Shown here: piece after piece, positions 33,576-48,210 of the stretch | Numbering within the stretch: position 1 is the first letter of the stretch | Layout: every line of letters starts with the position of its first letter | Source: Xiphias gladius | Taxonomy: Eukaryota; Chordata; Actinopteri; Istiophoriformes; Xiphiidae | DNA length: 64,000 bases | Reading direction: 5' to 3' | NCBI RefSeq assembly: GCF_016859285.1 | Contig: NC_053419.1 | Span: forward strand, 16,685,501-16,749,500 | Translations under genes and position numbers: made by a program | The notes under the pieces: generated by a model | Database searches by the model: none | What the model was told of the DNA's origin: nothing | Seen by the model: only the letters and a program-made list of their open reading frames with translations

Positions 33576-35160
33576 TAAAAAACCCCGAACGGCGTGTAAC
33601 GTCGGGTTGTGTCCGTGTGAAACTCGCTCTCGCTGTCTCTCCCTGTAATGATTGGACACGGGGCATCGCTGCAGGGCCAAACGGGGACAAACGGTGAGGC
33701 GATCGTGACTGCTGTGACATCTGGCGGCGATTTGGGGAACTGGTTTGACAAAAGCGAGCAGTCCACCCAACCAACCCAAAGCAGACCCACAAGGCTGCTG
33801 GATATACTGTGTATTGAAAAAATTGTGTCTGACTTCATTGATAGAGAATATACATTTAACTGAGGATTCAGGAGAATCTTCCACCACCTGGCAACCCAAA
33901 CTTTTTTTCTTACTAATAGCTAAAAAAATATCTATACAGCCTTGGTACTTTTTTTCATTTATTTTTTTTTAAATTTAAATTAACCGTTAATAAAGCCACT
34001 ACAGTTTACCAACCATTGTAAATGCTGCCTTATCAGAAAGCGGTGCCAAATATTCAAATAATTAACAAAAACGTGTTGGGATTTTAGCTAAAAACACCAA
34101 CAATAATAATACACATTTATTGTGTTGCAATAATATTTTTGTATCACCCATATTTATTCATTCGTATTGTCTGATCTTATAATAGGGGATGTTCCTGTTA
34201 TTAATCTATATGTTTGTGTATTTTCACACAGCTATAGCCTCACACAATATAGGCCTATTTTAGTCCACTGTGGTCATTGTTTATATAATAATTTTCTCGC
34301 TCGTTGCTTGTTTTTAAGGTACAGCATTAGCTGCGAATGCTGAGCTAACGAAAGCAGGAGTTAATTTAATTTCCCTCGGTTAATCCTCTAACTTTTGCCG
34401 CTGCATCGACCTAAATTCACGATGCGGATCAGTATTTTGATGTTGATCTCATCTGGTTCTTTCTGAGCCTGCAGCCTGTGACTGGCTGTCTGTCGCAAAG
34501 CCCCGCCCCTGGCAAGAACGGGCTGAATGGTAAATACCAGTGCGAGTTTCCACCTCCACGAGACTAGTTAGTTGGGAATGGAGATATTATATATTAAATA
34601 GATGGCTGGAAAACTCCTGACAATGTTGAACTTAGTTGCTTTCCGAGACACAGCCTCACACATCCTGAAAAAAAAGAAGGCGTGCGTACACACACACGCG
34701 CGCGCGCGCGCGCATTTCAACTCCACGCCCTCTGCATATTTTATTGGATGATGAGGAGCTTCGGGGAATTCTAGACGCACTCGACTGGTTAATATTGACA
34801 TCAATCACGTCCAATCGGCACACGATTGGCCGAGCTGTTAGGAGGAAGTCGAGTATCACAACGTTTCTGGGGGGGATAAGCTCGGAGTTGATAAAAGCTA
34901 TCTGTCTCAGTCGAAACATTTTGGATACAGCTTTTTTTTTTTTTTTTAATTTTAAATTTCCCAGTTGTGTCCTGGACGGACCACGCTGGCGAGGTTTTAC
35001 TTTATCCAGCTCAGAATCCACCATCAAGGACTTGGTCTCACCGTGGACTTGGTCACCATCGAACGGCAGAGAGAGGAAAGTGGGACTTTATTGTTCAAGG
35101 CTAGCTAGCTAGCTCTGCTAAGCGGCTTGTTTTTTGTGTATAGCTTGGACCGCAGGATAT
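33576..35160 (+). promoter_or_regulatory. nedd4l: nedd4l upstream region, promoter and 5' UTR (C2 isoform)
   Basis: Contains a GC box GCCCCGCCCC at about 34500-34510, inverted CCAAT boxes (ATTGG at about 34743 and 34825) and an alternating CA/CG run at 34687-34714. Sequence just before the ATG at 35161 is GC-richer and contiguous with the first exon, so it is probably 5' UTR. The start site is not determined. The small minus-strand frame lies divergently at the left. Confidence 0.45.
34687..34714. repeat. Alternating purine-pyrimidine run (CA)n(CG)n
   Basis: ACACACACACGCGCGCGC... with about nine CG steps. Strict purine-pyrimidine alternation with CG is the classic Z-DNA-prone pattern. It sits in the presumed nedd4l promoter region. 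Confidence 0.9.
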
Positions 35161-35205
35161 ATGGCTGCGATTTACGAGCCAATATATGGACTTTCAGAAG
35201 ATGAG
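35161..35205 (+). CDS. nedd4l: nedd4l exon 1 (C2 isoform start)
   Basis: Encodes [15 protein letters not shown], matching human MATGLGEPVYGLSEDE. The first ATG is followed by a clean GAG|GTAAGT donor in phase 0. Confidence 0.95.
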
Positions 35206-38200
35206 GTAAGTTTTAATCTCAACAAAGCTTTGCTGTGCAGACTGTAGTTTCGTGAGTAGGTGTCTCTCACACAGGGGGTTCAGCCGGAGATAGCCAACGC
35301 AAACGTTAGCCGAGGCTAGCAAGCCCTCACCCACAGTTGCATTCCGTAGTAATGTTCAGACAGCTGCCAAAATCCTGGTCCAGTAGTTTACTCGCCTTAG
35401 TTTCAGAAACGACTGCATCACTCGTTCTAGCATGCTTAACAGCTACAGCCTATGTTTGAATGAATGTGTGAACGACTTGTACTCGGCCAGTTCTTCAGAG
35501 TGCTGTTTTGAAGGAAATGGTTAATTCCCTGGGTGGGGAGGGCTAGATGGCATTACAAGCTAACCACCCTGTCAAACTTAAACACCGCGTCTTGTCAGTA
35601 ATCGAAGCTATTTGATGGGAAGCTGACCACTAAACGAGTTTGAAGACTGAAGCTGAGGCATGTACATCTTGGCCTGTCACACGAGGTCGATATTTGCTTG
35701 TGTGGTGAACTTTGTGTTCCCCTTGACATCCAGACTTGCATCAATAATGTAGTATGCAGTAATTCTGTGAAGTAAATGTTGTTTTACATGGCAGCGCGAT
35801 AGTCACGAGTCAAACTAGAGAGCATCACTGAGTGACAAACAAAATATTTTGCTAACCGAGCAGCTGTCACAACAGACATTACCAATGCAGTCAGAAATAG
35901 TGAGGCTGCAGATTTTGTGGATGATCTACATGGATGACTAAAATCATTTTCATGTGCTAATTCAAGGAGGTAAATAGGGGCGTTCCCATGGTTGCTGAGT
36001 TTGTCTCATCTTACATCAGTAGGCTGAACTCGCTATTTCACCAGGAGGCAAGGGAGACTACAATTTGGCAATTTTTTTATGCCAGTTTGTTTGACATACT
36101 CCAAGTCTTGGCAGATACACTGATCATTGAACTCGCCAATATCTGGATAGGTATGCGAAAGAACCTTTTAAATATGTATCTCTGACATTAAACATATTTC
36201 ATTACCAAGTCCAGAACAGGTAATGATGAACTTTATTCAGCAATCTAACTAAAGCTGCAACAATTAATCTATCAATCAATGAGTCGATCATAAAAAATGA
36301 ATCAGCATCTATTTATATTTTGATATTCGATTAATTGTTTTAGTCCTTTTTCAGGCAAGAAGTACAAACATTCGCTGGACTCTTTTCATTTTCATAGCTT
36401 TGTGGTACCCTGGCTGTCTGCCAGTCATTACTGGAGGGGAAACATGCTTGTAATAACATTACACCCAATGCAACACATGGTACTTTAAAAAGGGTTGTCT
36501 AGTGATTTGATTAACATTCACTTTCTCACAGACATCAAATCAGATCACGTAACCTCCACAAGTAAAGGTTTTAAGTCAATTGAGGGTCTACATTCCATGA
36601 GACAATGCACTTCCTGTGACTATGAGGTAAACATTCAGTAACAAGGCCATGGCCTAAGGTAACAGCTGGTTTGGCCTGGGCTCAGACCCCCACTCCTTGC
36701 TTTGCTCCATTCTCTAGGACCTGCCATAACTAAAATTGTGACAGAATTTGTTGTCAGGCGTAAATGTAAAAGACATCCCACCAAGAAGCAGTGTTTCAGT
36801 GATTTCACTGTAGGCCCTATAAAAAAGTGTGTAGAGCTGTAAACCAAGCATAGTTTGAAGTAGTTTAATTCATCCTACAGTAAGTTTTTTTTTTTTTCTT
36901 TTTCTTTTTTCTGCAGTAGGTGCTGTTGCAAATAGATGCATACATGCACACATTAAATAACATAATGATTAATATGACTAGTCAAAGTAAGAATGATGAA
37001 CAAATGCTCACCTTTGCTATTTCTGTGTTTCTCTGCAGTATTTCAGTACAGCTTATTTCATCTGCCAGGTTCTAAATGTTGGAGTGACTCAGGACTGAAA
37101 AGCTTTCTTTTAAAACTTGTTTAATTTCTAGGTCAGACTTATTGACTTAAAAAAGGCAGGTTAGTACAGCCAGCAGCTTGAAATGTTTGAAGTGGTTTGA
37201 TTTGTGTGGTGATGAGAATATTTTTCCATGAGTTTGATTAAATGTTTTGATCTATCATCTCTTTCCTCTGCAGCATGAAACAAGAGTGCTGCGGGTTAAG
37301 GTCATTGCAGGAATTGATCTGGCAAAGAAAGACATCATTGGAGCCAGGTGAGCATCACAGGACACACCAAAAATTGCTGTTTTCCTCCAAGGTGTCTTAG
37401 TAGTTACACTGTTATGCCACTTTCATGTCATTATTGTGAGAAGTTTGTGGAGTTCTGGCCAGCACACCTGCTGTGGACACTGACCACTTCAGTTCAGGTG
37501 CTAGTGTTTGGCAATCTAATGATGACATTTTTATAACAATTTTATAACAACAAACAGTTAAGTCAACAATAAGGATTTCTTAGGGACATTTATATATTTA
37601 ACATCCTACTCTTTGATTTAGAGGGTCTCCTGTAGTCTGTCCTTTCAACGTTCGATTACACAGTGTAATGCACTTTCACCACATTTCTTGTACTTACAAA
37701 GACCTTGAATTCCCAAGTGTTAATCAATGATTACCTACCAGCCTCTCCTATCCTACTCATAATCCATTTCTATTACAGATAAAGCCTTTGACTAATAATT
37801 ATACATACCACATATCCTTTCACATGGGAAGAGACACATGTGAAACTTAAATTTTTGAGGGTCTCTGAAGCGTTACATTCATCAAGGGGCCTTTGTCTCA
37901 TGCTATCTGACCTCATCTCCCCTTGTGTGAGTCTGTGATGAAGTGTAACCCACTGTTATTACAACTATTACGTGACTTTGCACAATATCCCTCTTTAGAG
38001 TTGTATTTGAAGTCTGTGTTTGGTTATTTTTTGACTTCTGCCCTCCTAATTATTATTACCTACCTCTCTGATCAATTAATAATACACTGAGTTGACCACC
38101 AGTTACTGCTGAATCAGGTATCGTTTTGTTCATGTGCTAAATGGAAAAATACTTATGAACTTGCCACTTCCTAGTCCAGGGCCTAACTTCAACGATAATA

Positions 38201-41138
38201 CGTGTTTATTTTTAATGAGTTTAGAGGATTGAACCCATTCATGTACTTGCTACTGTCAGAACCTCAAACCATCATTCTGCCGCAGATTAAGGAAGTCATA
38301 GGCTGCCATTGTTTTCAAAGACATAGCTACAATGGTATCGAGGCCTTATGTTAGCTTAAATATCAAGTCAGGTGTACAGGAAGAGAGTAAAACTAATTTT
38401 AAGCCAAAATAATATAATAATTATAATAATTTGTCAAAAATTATTATACATAAGGATCCACATATCATTCAGTGTCTGCAGTTATGTTGCTTTTTTTATA
38501 ATCTTGAAAACACACTCGCTTGAAAGCAAACTCTTGGAGGGCTGAATTGAAAAGTGCCCTTCAATACCTGAATAGGTTTGTACACAACAATGTAATGCAA
38601 ACAAATGTAGCATTACTGCAGCAATGGCATCTCAGGAAATGCTCAGAACTTGCTGCTTCATTGAAGATTATTGTTAAGTGGGGCTTCCGAATCCAGGTGC
38701 AGACACAGAACAAGGGGTAGGCAAGTTGTAGGTTAAACAATAGTTTATCGAAGATGGTGATGGAGATGATGGTGCCGTGGATGAGGGTTGAGACCAGCGT
38801 AGCAGGCTTTGGGGATGGCTGGCGAGACAGTGGAGGCTTGAGCTGCAGAGCAGGGAGAGGGAAACAGGAGGACGATGAGGGGAGCCAGGGTGACAAGATG
38901 AGTAGCCAGGGGCTGGAGTCAGGGGCCAGACACGGAGTGGACAAAACTGCGGAGGAGAGGAGACAAGGGTCGGGATACAGGCAACAGGTAATGGGCTGAA
39001 GCAGAATGGCAGCTTGCAAAGAAACAAAGAGGCTCGAAGCGTAGACTGACTGAAGCAGAGGCTACAAACCACCAGGGGGGTAGTGGGTAATCGTGCTGGG
39101 TATTTGTAGAGGGCTGGATTATGGTGATGAGGTGCAGCTGGCGTGGCTCTGCTCTGACTCCAGCACACCTGCTTCCACTCAGACAAACACGGGCGCAAGG
39201 AGAGAGAGGGCTAGAGCCACCGGGGAAGTGACAACAAGTTAGGGAGACACAGAATGAGAAGCGGAGGGGGTGTCAAGGAAGATTGCAGAGGCAGATGTGA
39301 CAGTTGCATGTTATCATTCCTCAACTGTATGCTCATCAGTCATATCCGCTGGTAAACAACAAGTAAGGGGAGGTTCAAGAATAGTCTAGATGTAACACCA
39401 GCCATTTGGAGCAAAGCTTTACTCATACATTAAGAATTTAATTATTTTATCTCGATGCAGTCATGGAAAAAACCCAGTTGTTTTCTGGCTTGAAATGTTT
39501 CAAAATATATTAAATCTCATCTAAATTTGAACACTGTTCCTACTGTTGTTTATAGTAATGCATTGTATCTGAGCTATGAGAAAGCGGACATTGTGAAAGA
39601 AAGAGCCTGGCATGTTGCACACTGTGTGAGAGCTCACATGCCAGAGTGCATGTGTTAGCATCCTGATACCCTGCTGGCAGAACAGTTCAGCCTGGCTCAG
39701 GAGAAAACTGAACTGTACTGAAGAAACACTGAATGAGGTCTCGATGTGTGGCTACAGGAGACAGTGCTGACTTGGCAGTCTGTACCCTCATAAGATGCTC
39801 AAACAGTGATGGCTTGTTCTTTGCTTCTTTTCGCTCCAAAGCTGTTCCTGTTGCTGCTGTATTCTGAAATGCAGCTGCTTTGTTCTATTGTGTTCTGCTC
39901 TGTTATTTTGGACTAAATGAAACACCCTGAGGTTTTGTTTTTGTTGTTTTTGTCAGGTGTTGATAGAAACTCGAGGAACTCTCATCCAAGCAAACAACAA
40001 GTGGACCGAGCTAATATTTAAATCCATGTCTCATGCTAGCTTTGATCTCCCACTGTTGACCTGTAGTAGCCTGTCTCCCTCAGCAGTTTTTTATGTGACA
40101 GAGGGAAGGAGACAAGAAGAAGCCTCAGTAGAGCTGAGTTACTGTAGCCCATTATTTTTGTTTAGTCGTAGGACATCACAGAACCACAAAAAACACACAA
40201 TTAGAAGCTGTGAAGTTCCTGGAGACGTTAATTAGCAATCAAGCAATGGCCGTTTTGCTTGGGGTATGATTGCAGCTCATTTTTTAATATTTCCCATTTC
40301 ATTTGCCCTTTTCCTTTGCCCCCTCTCAGCTGTCTCCTTCAAATGAATGTAAGGCTGCAATCCAGCTGGCAGGCCAAATCTAATATTTGCTTATCCATAC
40401 TGGAATTAGATTACTGCTTATATCAAGTCCAAAATACCATTGAAACTGATTATGGCAAATCAGATATAAAACACATTCATAGTTTTTAGTTTGAAATGTG
40501 ATTCTGTCTATTGCAAACAAAATGTCATTTATGAAACACATAACACTAATGTCTCTCCAAGAGCATGGGAAAAATGTTCACTTTCTTGGTGTCTTTTGGG
40601 AGGATTGAAAGATGACTTGGTGTAAGGAATTAGAAGCTGTCTCTATTCTTCATGTAGCCTGCAGCTTGCCGTTTCACATCCACAATGGAAAAACAGACAA
40701 TCTGTTACATTATGTGTTTATACAGTACACTGATAGAAGTTATCTCAGGGCACACAGCAGAGCAGAAACTAGAAAAGGAAAAGCAGAAAAGGACAGAGAA
40801 ATTAAGCTTGAAGTAGAAGGGTGATAAGTCGATTAGTAGATAGGCAACGACTTGGATCATTGTTTAATTGAGCATTTTTTTGAGCAAAAATGTCAAACAT
40901 TTGATGATTCCAGGTTATCAAATGTGAGAATTTGGTGCTTTTCTTGATTTATTCATTACTGTAAATGGAATATTTAAGGGGTTTTGGTCAGACAAGACAT
41001 TTACCACTATTTTCTGATGTTTTATTGACCAAATGATTAATCTACAACTCCAAAAAATAATGCTTCTAACTCTACTGACTCTAAGTTAGGTATTATATTG
41101 CAGTTTATATATATGGGCATTTGGTTATCTTAGCTGGA

Positions 41139-41169
<31 letters not shown>

Positions 41170-44100
41170 AATGCACTGTGAAAAGAGCACATGATATGCA
41201 TTGCGATACAATGTGATCGGATCAGACCTGTCATGTTGTGTTTAGATCTCAGCAGGAGTCAGGCAGGTTAAACACCATGACTTACCTTGGAGTTTGCTAT
41301 CCACTTAGCTCTATTGAAGTACTTGACCACAACCTGCTCTCAGCATATAAAAATAAATATATAAAGGTTTTGGCACCCTTGGTCAAAATCTCTGTAACTC
41401 TGAATAGTTAAGTGAGTAGAAGATGAACTGATCTGCAAAAGGAATAAAGTTAAAGGTGAAATGTTCTTTTCAACATTTTAAGAAAAATGAATGTATTATT
41501 TTTGTTTTGTGCAAGTTTAGAGTGGAAAAAAAGGAAAGGAGCACCATACAAAAGTTCGGGTCTCAAGAGATTTGCGATATCAGATAACTTTTACAAAGGT
41601 CTCAGACCTAAATTAAGTTGTAAGGGCTATGGCTTGTTCACAGTCATCGTTAGGAAAGGCCAAGTGTTGCAAATTTCAAAGCTTTATAAATACTCTGACT
41701 CCTCAAACCTTGTCCAAACAATCAGCAGGCATGGGCTCCTCTAAGCAGCTGCCCAGCACTCTGAAAATAAAATAACTGATCCCGATAAACGAGGAGAAGG
41801 CTATGAGAGGATAGCAAAGTATTTTCAAGTAGCTGTTTCTCAGTTTGTAATCAAATTAAGAAATGGCATTTAACAGGAATGGTGAAGGTCAAGTTGAAGA
41901 CCAAGAAAACTTTGAGAGAACTGCTCATAGGATTGCTAGAAAGGCAAATCAAAACCACCGTCTGACTGCAAAAGACCTTCAAGAAGATTTGGCTGACTCT
42001 GGAGTGGTGGTGCACTGTTCTACTGTGCAGCAGCACCTGCACAAATATGACCTTCATTGAGTTATCAGAAGAAAACCTTTCCTGCGTCCTCACCGCAAAA
42101 TTCAGCATTAGAAGTTTGCAAAGGAGCATCTAAACAATCCTGATGCATTTTGGAAACAAGTTCTGTGGACTGATTTATAGCTGCAATGAGCAACGATATG
42201 TTTGGAGAAAAAAGGGTGCAGAATTTCATGAAAAGAACACCATTCCAACTGTTAAGCAAGAGAGTGGATTTATCATGCTTTGGGCTTGTATTGCAGCCAG
42301 TGGCATGGGGAACATTTTACTGGTAGAGGGAAGAATGGATTCAATTAAATACCAGCAAATTCTGGGAGCAAACATCACACCCTCCGGTAAAAAGCTGAAG
42401 ATGAAAGGGGATGGCTTCTACAACAGGATAATGATCCTCAACACAAATCAAAATCCACTGCTGACAAGCTCAAGAGGTGCGAAGCTGAGAGTTTTGCTAT
42501 GGCCCTCACAGTCCCCTGACTTAAATATCATCAAAAGAGCAGTGCATGCACGACGGCCCAAGAATCTCAGAACTAGAAGCCTTTTTAAGGGAAGAATGGG
42601 TGGAAATCCCTCAGACAAGAACTGAAAGACTGACTACAAAAAGCATTTACGAGTTGTGATACTTGCTAAAGTGGGTATTACCAAGTTCTGACCATTTACT
42701 TACCAATTAAAAAAGTAATCTTGATTAAAAGATTTAAGAAATGTGTCCTCTTTAACTTTATGCCTTTTGGAAATCAGTTCATCTTTTACTCGGTTGACAA
42801 TTCATAGTAACTGAAATTTTTACCAGGGGTACACAGAACCTTTTTATGCCACTGAATACAATACAATACAATACAATACAATATAACTGTAAAAGAACAA
42901 GTAAGAAATCAGATTTGTAGAAGTGATCATTTTTCTTATCCAGGTTTAGTTTAATTGCAAAAGGTTTTAAATAGGAATGTGCCAAGTTACTGATTATAAA
43001 GTCCTCTGTCACCACAGTGGACAGAATTGAAGAAAACTTTTCTGCAAGGGAGATTGTGGAAAGGCAATAGCCTGACACTGTACATTGTGTGGCCTGTTGG
43101 GACTGAGATCTGTAGAGTAATTAGTCTGCCTAATGAAAATTACAACTCTGCCTCTCTCTCCAGAACTTGCTGGAGATTTCTATCCTGTCAGCACCTTCAA
43201 AAAGACCAACTGGCTACTTTAAAATAGCACAGTCAACGGTCTGCTTGCTATTTGCGCTGCTCCTCTCAAAATATTTTTCAGTTTCTATTTTTAGCGTTTC
43301 CGCTTTGTCAATAAGACATTATAACTTTATCTCACAATACCCCAATTTAAGCTGTTTTTATCTGCGGGGCTGTTCATCAGACTCAGATTTCAGGTCTGGA
43401 AACAAGCAGTGTTTGTCAGTTAATATGATGTTAGACTGAAAATAGGACTAATTAAGGTTATCCACGCTAGGCTGTATATTTTTTTTGTTGTTTTACAAAG
43501 TGGGGATCCCTATTTCCCTTTAAGACTTAAAAGTATGTCTTAGTACAAAAAAATTATTAAAATTTGCTGCTTCATGCTTGTTCAGATTGTTAGTCTAATT
43601 TAATTAATTTTAGTCAGATATTACCTGATAACCATGTTTTTATTCTCACCAGTTGGAAAATATTGTTTTGGTATCAGCACTGAAATGTATATATCCTATT
43701 AGCGTCCGCACCAAGGGAAACTGAACAATACCATCTGTATATATTTTGAAATGTTTTTGGGTAAATATTCATAGGTTGTGGGGAGCAGATTTGTACCTTT
43801 TTAAATTTTGAATTTTTGCCACTGACCTTTTTTTTTTTTTTTATTCCTCTGTTTTGTCTCTACAGTGATCCTTATGTCAAACTGTCTCTCTATGTTGCGG
43901 ATGAAAACAGAGAGCTTGCCTTAGTCCAAACAAAAACCATTAAAAAGGTAAGTCCTAAGGTAAAAAGTGGCTTTGATCTAATCTGCATATCTCTGCTCCT
44001 TCCTGTGTTCTGCACAGACCTTTGGCTTGTCGTTTCAAATGTAATGTGTTTGCACCATAACAGATTGACCACTCGTGCCACAGTAATCTCCTCTCACACC

Positions 44101-47100
44101 TGCACCACACGTTTACTGCAGAGCCACTTAAGAGCGACTTTGTTGACTCCCCTCTTTAAGTAATGGGTTTGAGATCACTAGATCCTTCTAATCCCACCCC
44201 ACCCCACCACCACCACTTCTCCTTCAAATGAAGGCAATCATATCATCTTGAGAGAGGGAAACCACAGGAAGGCACCAGAAGGCAGTGCTTCCTTTTCCTG
44301 TTTAGGAGAGTCTAGAGGGAGACATTGGACAAGCTCTTTTCCCCCAGTGGCCTATTTTAGGGTGGAAATCTGCTCACAGCAGGGGGAGCTGTAAACTCCA
44401 TTTAGATTTGATCTTAATTTCAAAGCGGGCTGTGATTTTGAACAAAATGTCCATATTCATCACCAATATTGTGGAATCAAGGGACTATATGATTAAAAAT
44501 CAGGTCTAAAAGAGTTCTGCACTACATGTTATTCACTGCCCAAGGCTAAGATTTATGAAAATACATAATTTGCAGGGCTGAAACTTCAGTGACACTATTT
44601 CTGCTTCTAACACCATTATGCCTGACTCTGCAAGCAGCTCCTTATTTATTTGTAAATTTCTCCTTCCCTGGTAGTTACTATTAGCTACACGTAGCTGGAA
44701 GCCAACCCTCTGCTGGAGTCAGGCGGCTCAGGCCTCCATGTAGGCAGACATATGCTGCCAGCGGCCATGCTTGTCTTATAGGATATAAATAGCTAACAAT
44801 GCACTGCTATGTGGAGCAGAAAAAGAAGCATCATTGCTCGCCTCTTCTGTGGGCTCTACGTGTCTTTAAGTGGGACACCTTTGATGGCATCTTTGTTGTT
44901 GAAGCAAAGAATTTGGTTTGTGGCAAAAGGGCATGAAAAATGATGGCAAATATGACTAGAAAAAATGAAGAACCAGCCTGAGATTAACAACAGTAACTAA
45001 ATGTCACCCTGAGCATTTACCAAACTTTGATATTTGCCATAGTTTCCTGGGTATTGTCAACATTTGTCACGGAGAATTCGACAGATTTGAGTGTTAAATT
45101 GGCTTACTGTCAAAGGGCAGTGGGTTCATTTGTAAATCTGGTGTCTCAGCAGCTGTTTTAACAGAGATGTTATTTTATCGCTGCCATAAAATGTTTTAAA
45201 GTGTTTATTAATCAGAGTGACATGTGAAATTAAGACTTCATTGACATTCTAGTGTTTAAGTCATTTCAATCATGGTAGGAATTTTAATGAGAAGTGTCAC
45301 ATAGCTCTCAGTCCAATAAAATATCAAATGCGTGAGGCAGAAGAAGAGAGGCTATGCATCCACATACCTGCTCTCTGGATGGATCTGATCCATCCAGAAA
45401 GTGGGCGAAAATCCTCATGGCTGATAATCTAGGGCCTAATGCCAATCACTGGGACATGTTGTTAGCTACAAACTTCCTCTAACAACGTAAGAGGATCATT
45501 GACGCACTAGATTGAATCTAATTTTTCACATGGGTCCCCTTCTCTAACTCTGAGTTCAATAGGTTTCATACATCTGTTCTGTTTTCTGTGTAAAATAATA
45601 ATGTCCACTGTCCTTAACACATAGTTTATCTATTTCTAGTCTAACCATGTCTACACTCTGTGTTTTAGACCCTAAATCCCAAATGGAACGAGGAATTCTA
45701 CTTCAGAGTGAGTTCAGATTTAAAAACTTTAAAAACTACTTTGGTAAATTTCCTGTCTTTCCAGTATCCTTCACTATGGCTGTCTGTTACTGCACTTGTT
45801 TACTCTAGAGGGATAGTGTTAGAGTTATTAATCTGGTTTTAGTTTAACTGAGAGCTGAGTCCCACCTCCTCCACCACTGTAATCAGGCGGACTGTGTTAG
45901 ACTTTACAAGCTTAGCCAAGTGTGTATGATTTCTCCTCACTAGTTATTTATAAAAGAATTCTAGTTCAGTCCTATGTTATAACAATAAAATAATTGTCCA
46001 CCTTCTAACCACAGTAGTTGTAAATTATTATGATGCAAAAGCGAGCAGGCAGTTACCTACCTAAATGTTTGCATGCATGGATGAATGCAGTAACATCTCC
46101 CCTGTAATTTTGCTGCCAACTCAGGTGTGTCCGCAGAATCACAGGCTACTCTTTGAGGTGTTTGATGAAAACAGATTGGTAAGACACACTTCATAACCTC
46201 TTACCCTTCACTCCCTCTGTTGCTTATATCATACACTATTTTTAACTTCAGTCTGTCATGTTTTGACAGCTCTCACCAGAAGTAGATTTATTTAGTTCCA
46301 CCCACTGCGATCCTCATGCCTCTTTTAATTTCCTTCATGTAATTTGTTTCTACTGTAACTATTTAGAAATTGTATTGTCTTGATAACATATCATTCCCTT
46401 TCCTTTGGTGATAGTAGGCTTTCCATTAGTAGTTTCTTATTATGGTTTAGTACTAATTATGCCAATAAAACATGATGTGCTACCAAATAAAATGTGATCA
46501 TTGTAAAACTGATACTGCTACACACTGTATATACTGTATATACTGTATTTCATCCTCAGTCAGTGTCCTAGAATAGTTCTGCTTTGATTTTACCACAGGG
46601 ATCATCATCAACGTGAATGAATTGTAATGACTTTATCTGCACCCCCGTGTCTTCACAATTTTTCTTGTGAACTCTTTGACCCATTGCCAGATACGATATT
46701 GCAAGATTTCAGCTGTAGGCTCAGGCAAAAGAGCAAGCAAGAGAAATACACTGCTGTACATTTTGCAGAAAAGTGGACAGAGACAGTTTACAGCTTGTTT
46801 GTCTGCTAGTTTCATTGCTCTGCTTTAAGACTGCGCTCCACTAACATCTCATACATTTCTTATAAGTCAAATTTCTCGGATTTCCCTCACAGGCGGGAAT
46901 ACTACTTTCCTTGATTTGCGAAATTAAGCCCGTTGCAATCCCTCAGACGCCATGACAACTGGATTAAATATCTGTACATTGTCAAGTGTTACAGCATTTA
47001 AAAACAGCGCAAGTAGGTCTTGATAATCAATTCACTAATTCATGCCTAAGTATAACCATCACTTTGGTGAACCATCCTCGGAGCTGACAGAGGCATGTGA

Positions 47101-48169
47101 AGTGTTTGTTGACACGATGAAGACATTGTTCTGTGGAAGAAGCAAACGGTTTCCCTGAAAGGGATTTAGGACTGCGATAATGTTTATTTTTTATGGCTTC
47201 TAAGTAACTCTGGAGGTCTGGATCTGGAGATTTGTGTTTGATAAAAAACAAACAGCGGATGCAGCCCAACGTAGAATTGGTCTTCTTGGCTGTATAAGGT
47301 ACATTCCCTCTGTTCCTCGCAGGTTCAGGGCTACGGCTTTTAGTGCATGGGGACCGTGGTGGGCGGTCAAAAGATTTTAGTGTGGGCAGGGTCTTTTTGT
47401 AACACCACATTCTGTAGTTTTGCTGATAATTTAATCAGGGGGAAAAGAGGTAGATTTTATGATTCTAAATCTCATTCAGTCACTTTCATCTGCATGTTTC
47501 ATGTACTGCTAAAATCAGGGATCCTTCTTCATTTATTGGTGCGTGTTGTTTGTGCATCTTCCTCATGCCTCTGTAGAGGGGAATCTCAAGTTCTCAGCCC
47601 GCTAAGAAAATTGCAGCTCCAATTTTTCCCTCAGTACAGTGGGAGCTCTCTGTAGCAGTAAAGAAAAGGATGACACAAGAAAGCACAGCTCAGGCAGCCT
47701 CAAGCCTTGTCCTCTCCTTATATGTCTGAGGAGGTGCTTTTCTGTCTCTCTCTAGGTGCATGCCAAGGCAGTTCCTCCACCACTGGCCAGTATTTCTTTG
47801 AAGGCGCTGCTTATTCTCTTCCATCCATTAATTTATGGTTTATTTGTCAGACGAGATGAATGTTTGACTTAGCTTGTGCTATAGCATGTATGATAGATTG
47901 TGGTTTACTTATATGAACTTACAGAAATACTGATGCTCTAGACACACTAAATGTCATCTAATGGAAGTCTTTATAAAATATAGGAGAACTAAATATGAGA
48001 CTCAAAGTTAAGATAAAATGTAAAGAGAGAGGTTTGAATAAGCCTACAATACAGTGAAATGCTTTGTTTGAAGCAGTCATGTTATGTCATTTGGCAAGCT
48101 GGGCTTGTTGCCATTGGACCACACATTGGCATTTTGTTTCTTTTATACAGAACATTCTCCATAACATTT

Positions 48170-48210
<41 letters not shown>

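Larger units (their letters stand above)
37348..43865. other. nedd4l intron 2
   Basis: 6.5 kb. Holds an LTR-like segment (38672-39302), a GATTAGTC-type repeat (40826-41075), a TA run (41139-41163) and a decayed Tc1 element (41362-42846). No exon seen. Confidence 0.65.

Noticed and set aside
33384..33899. A 171-codon extension of the small frame at 33384
   Set aside because: Upstream codons lack the GC3 bias seen after the ATG at 33575; likely UTR or intron that happens to be open.
38561..39198. 152- and 174-codon minus-strand frames in nedd4l intron 2
   Set aside because: Pro/Ser/Leu-rich shadows of a purine-rich LTR-like segment; no domain or start context.
47027..47655. 127- and 102-codon frames in nedd4l intron 5
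   Set aside because: No homology, splice context or codon bias.
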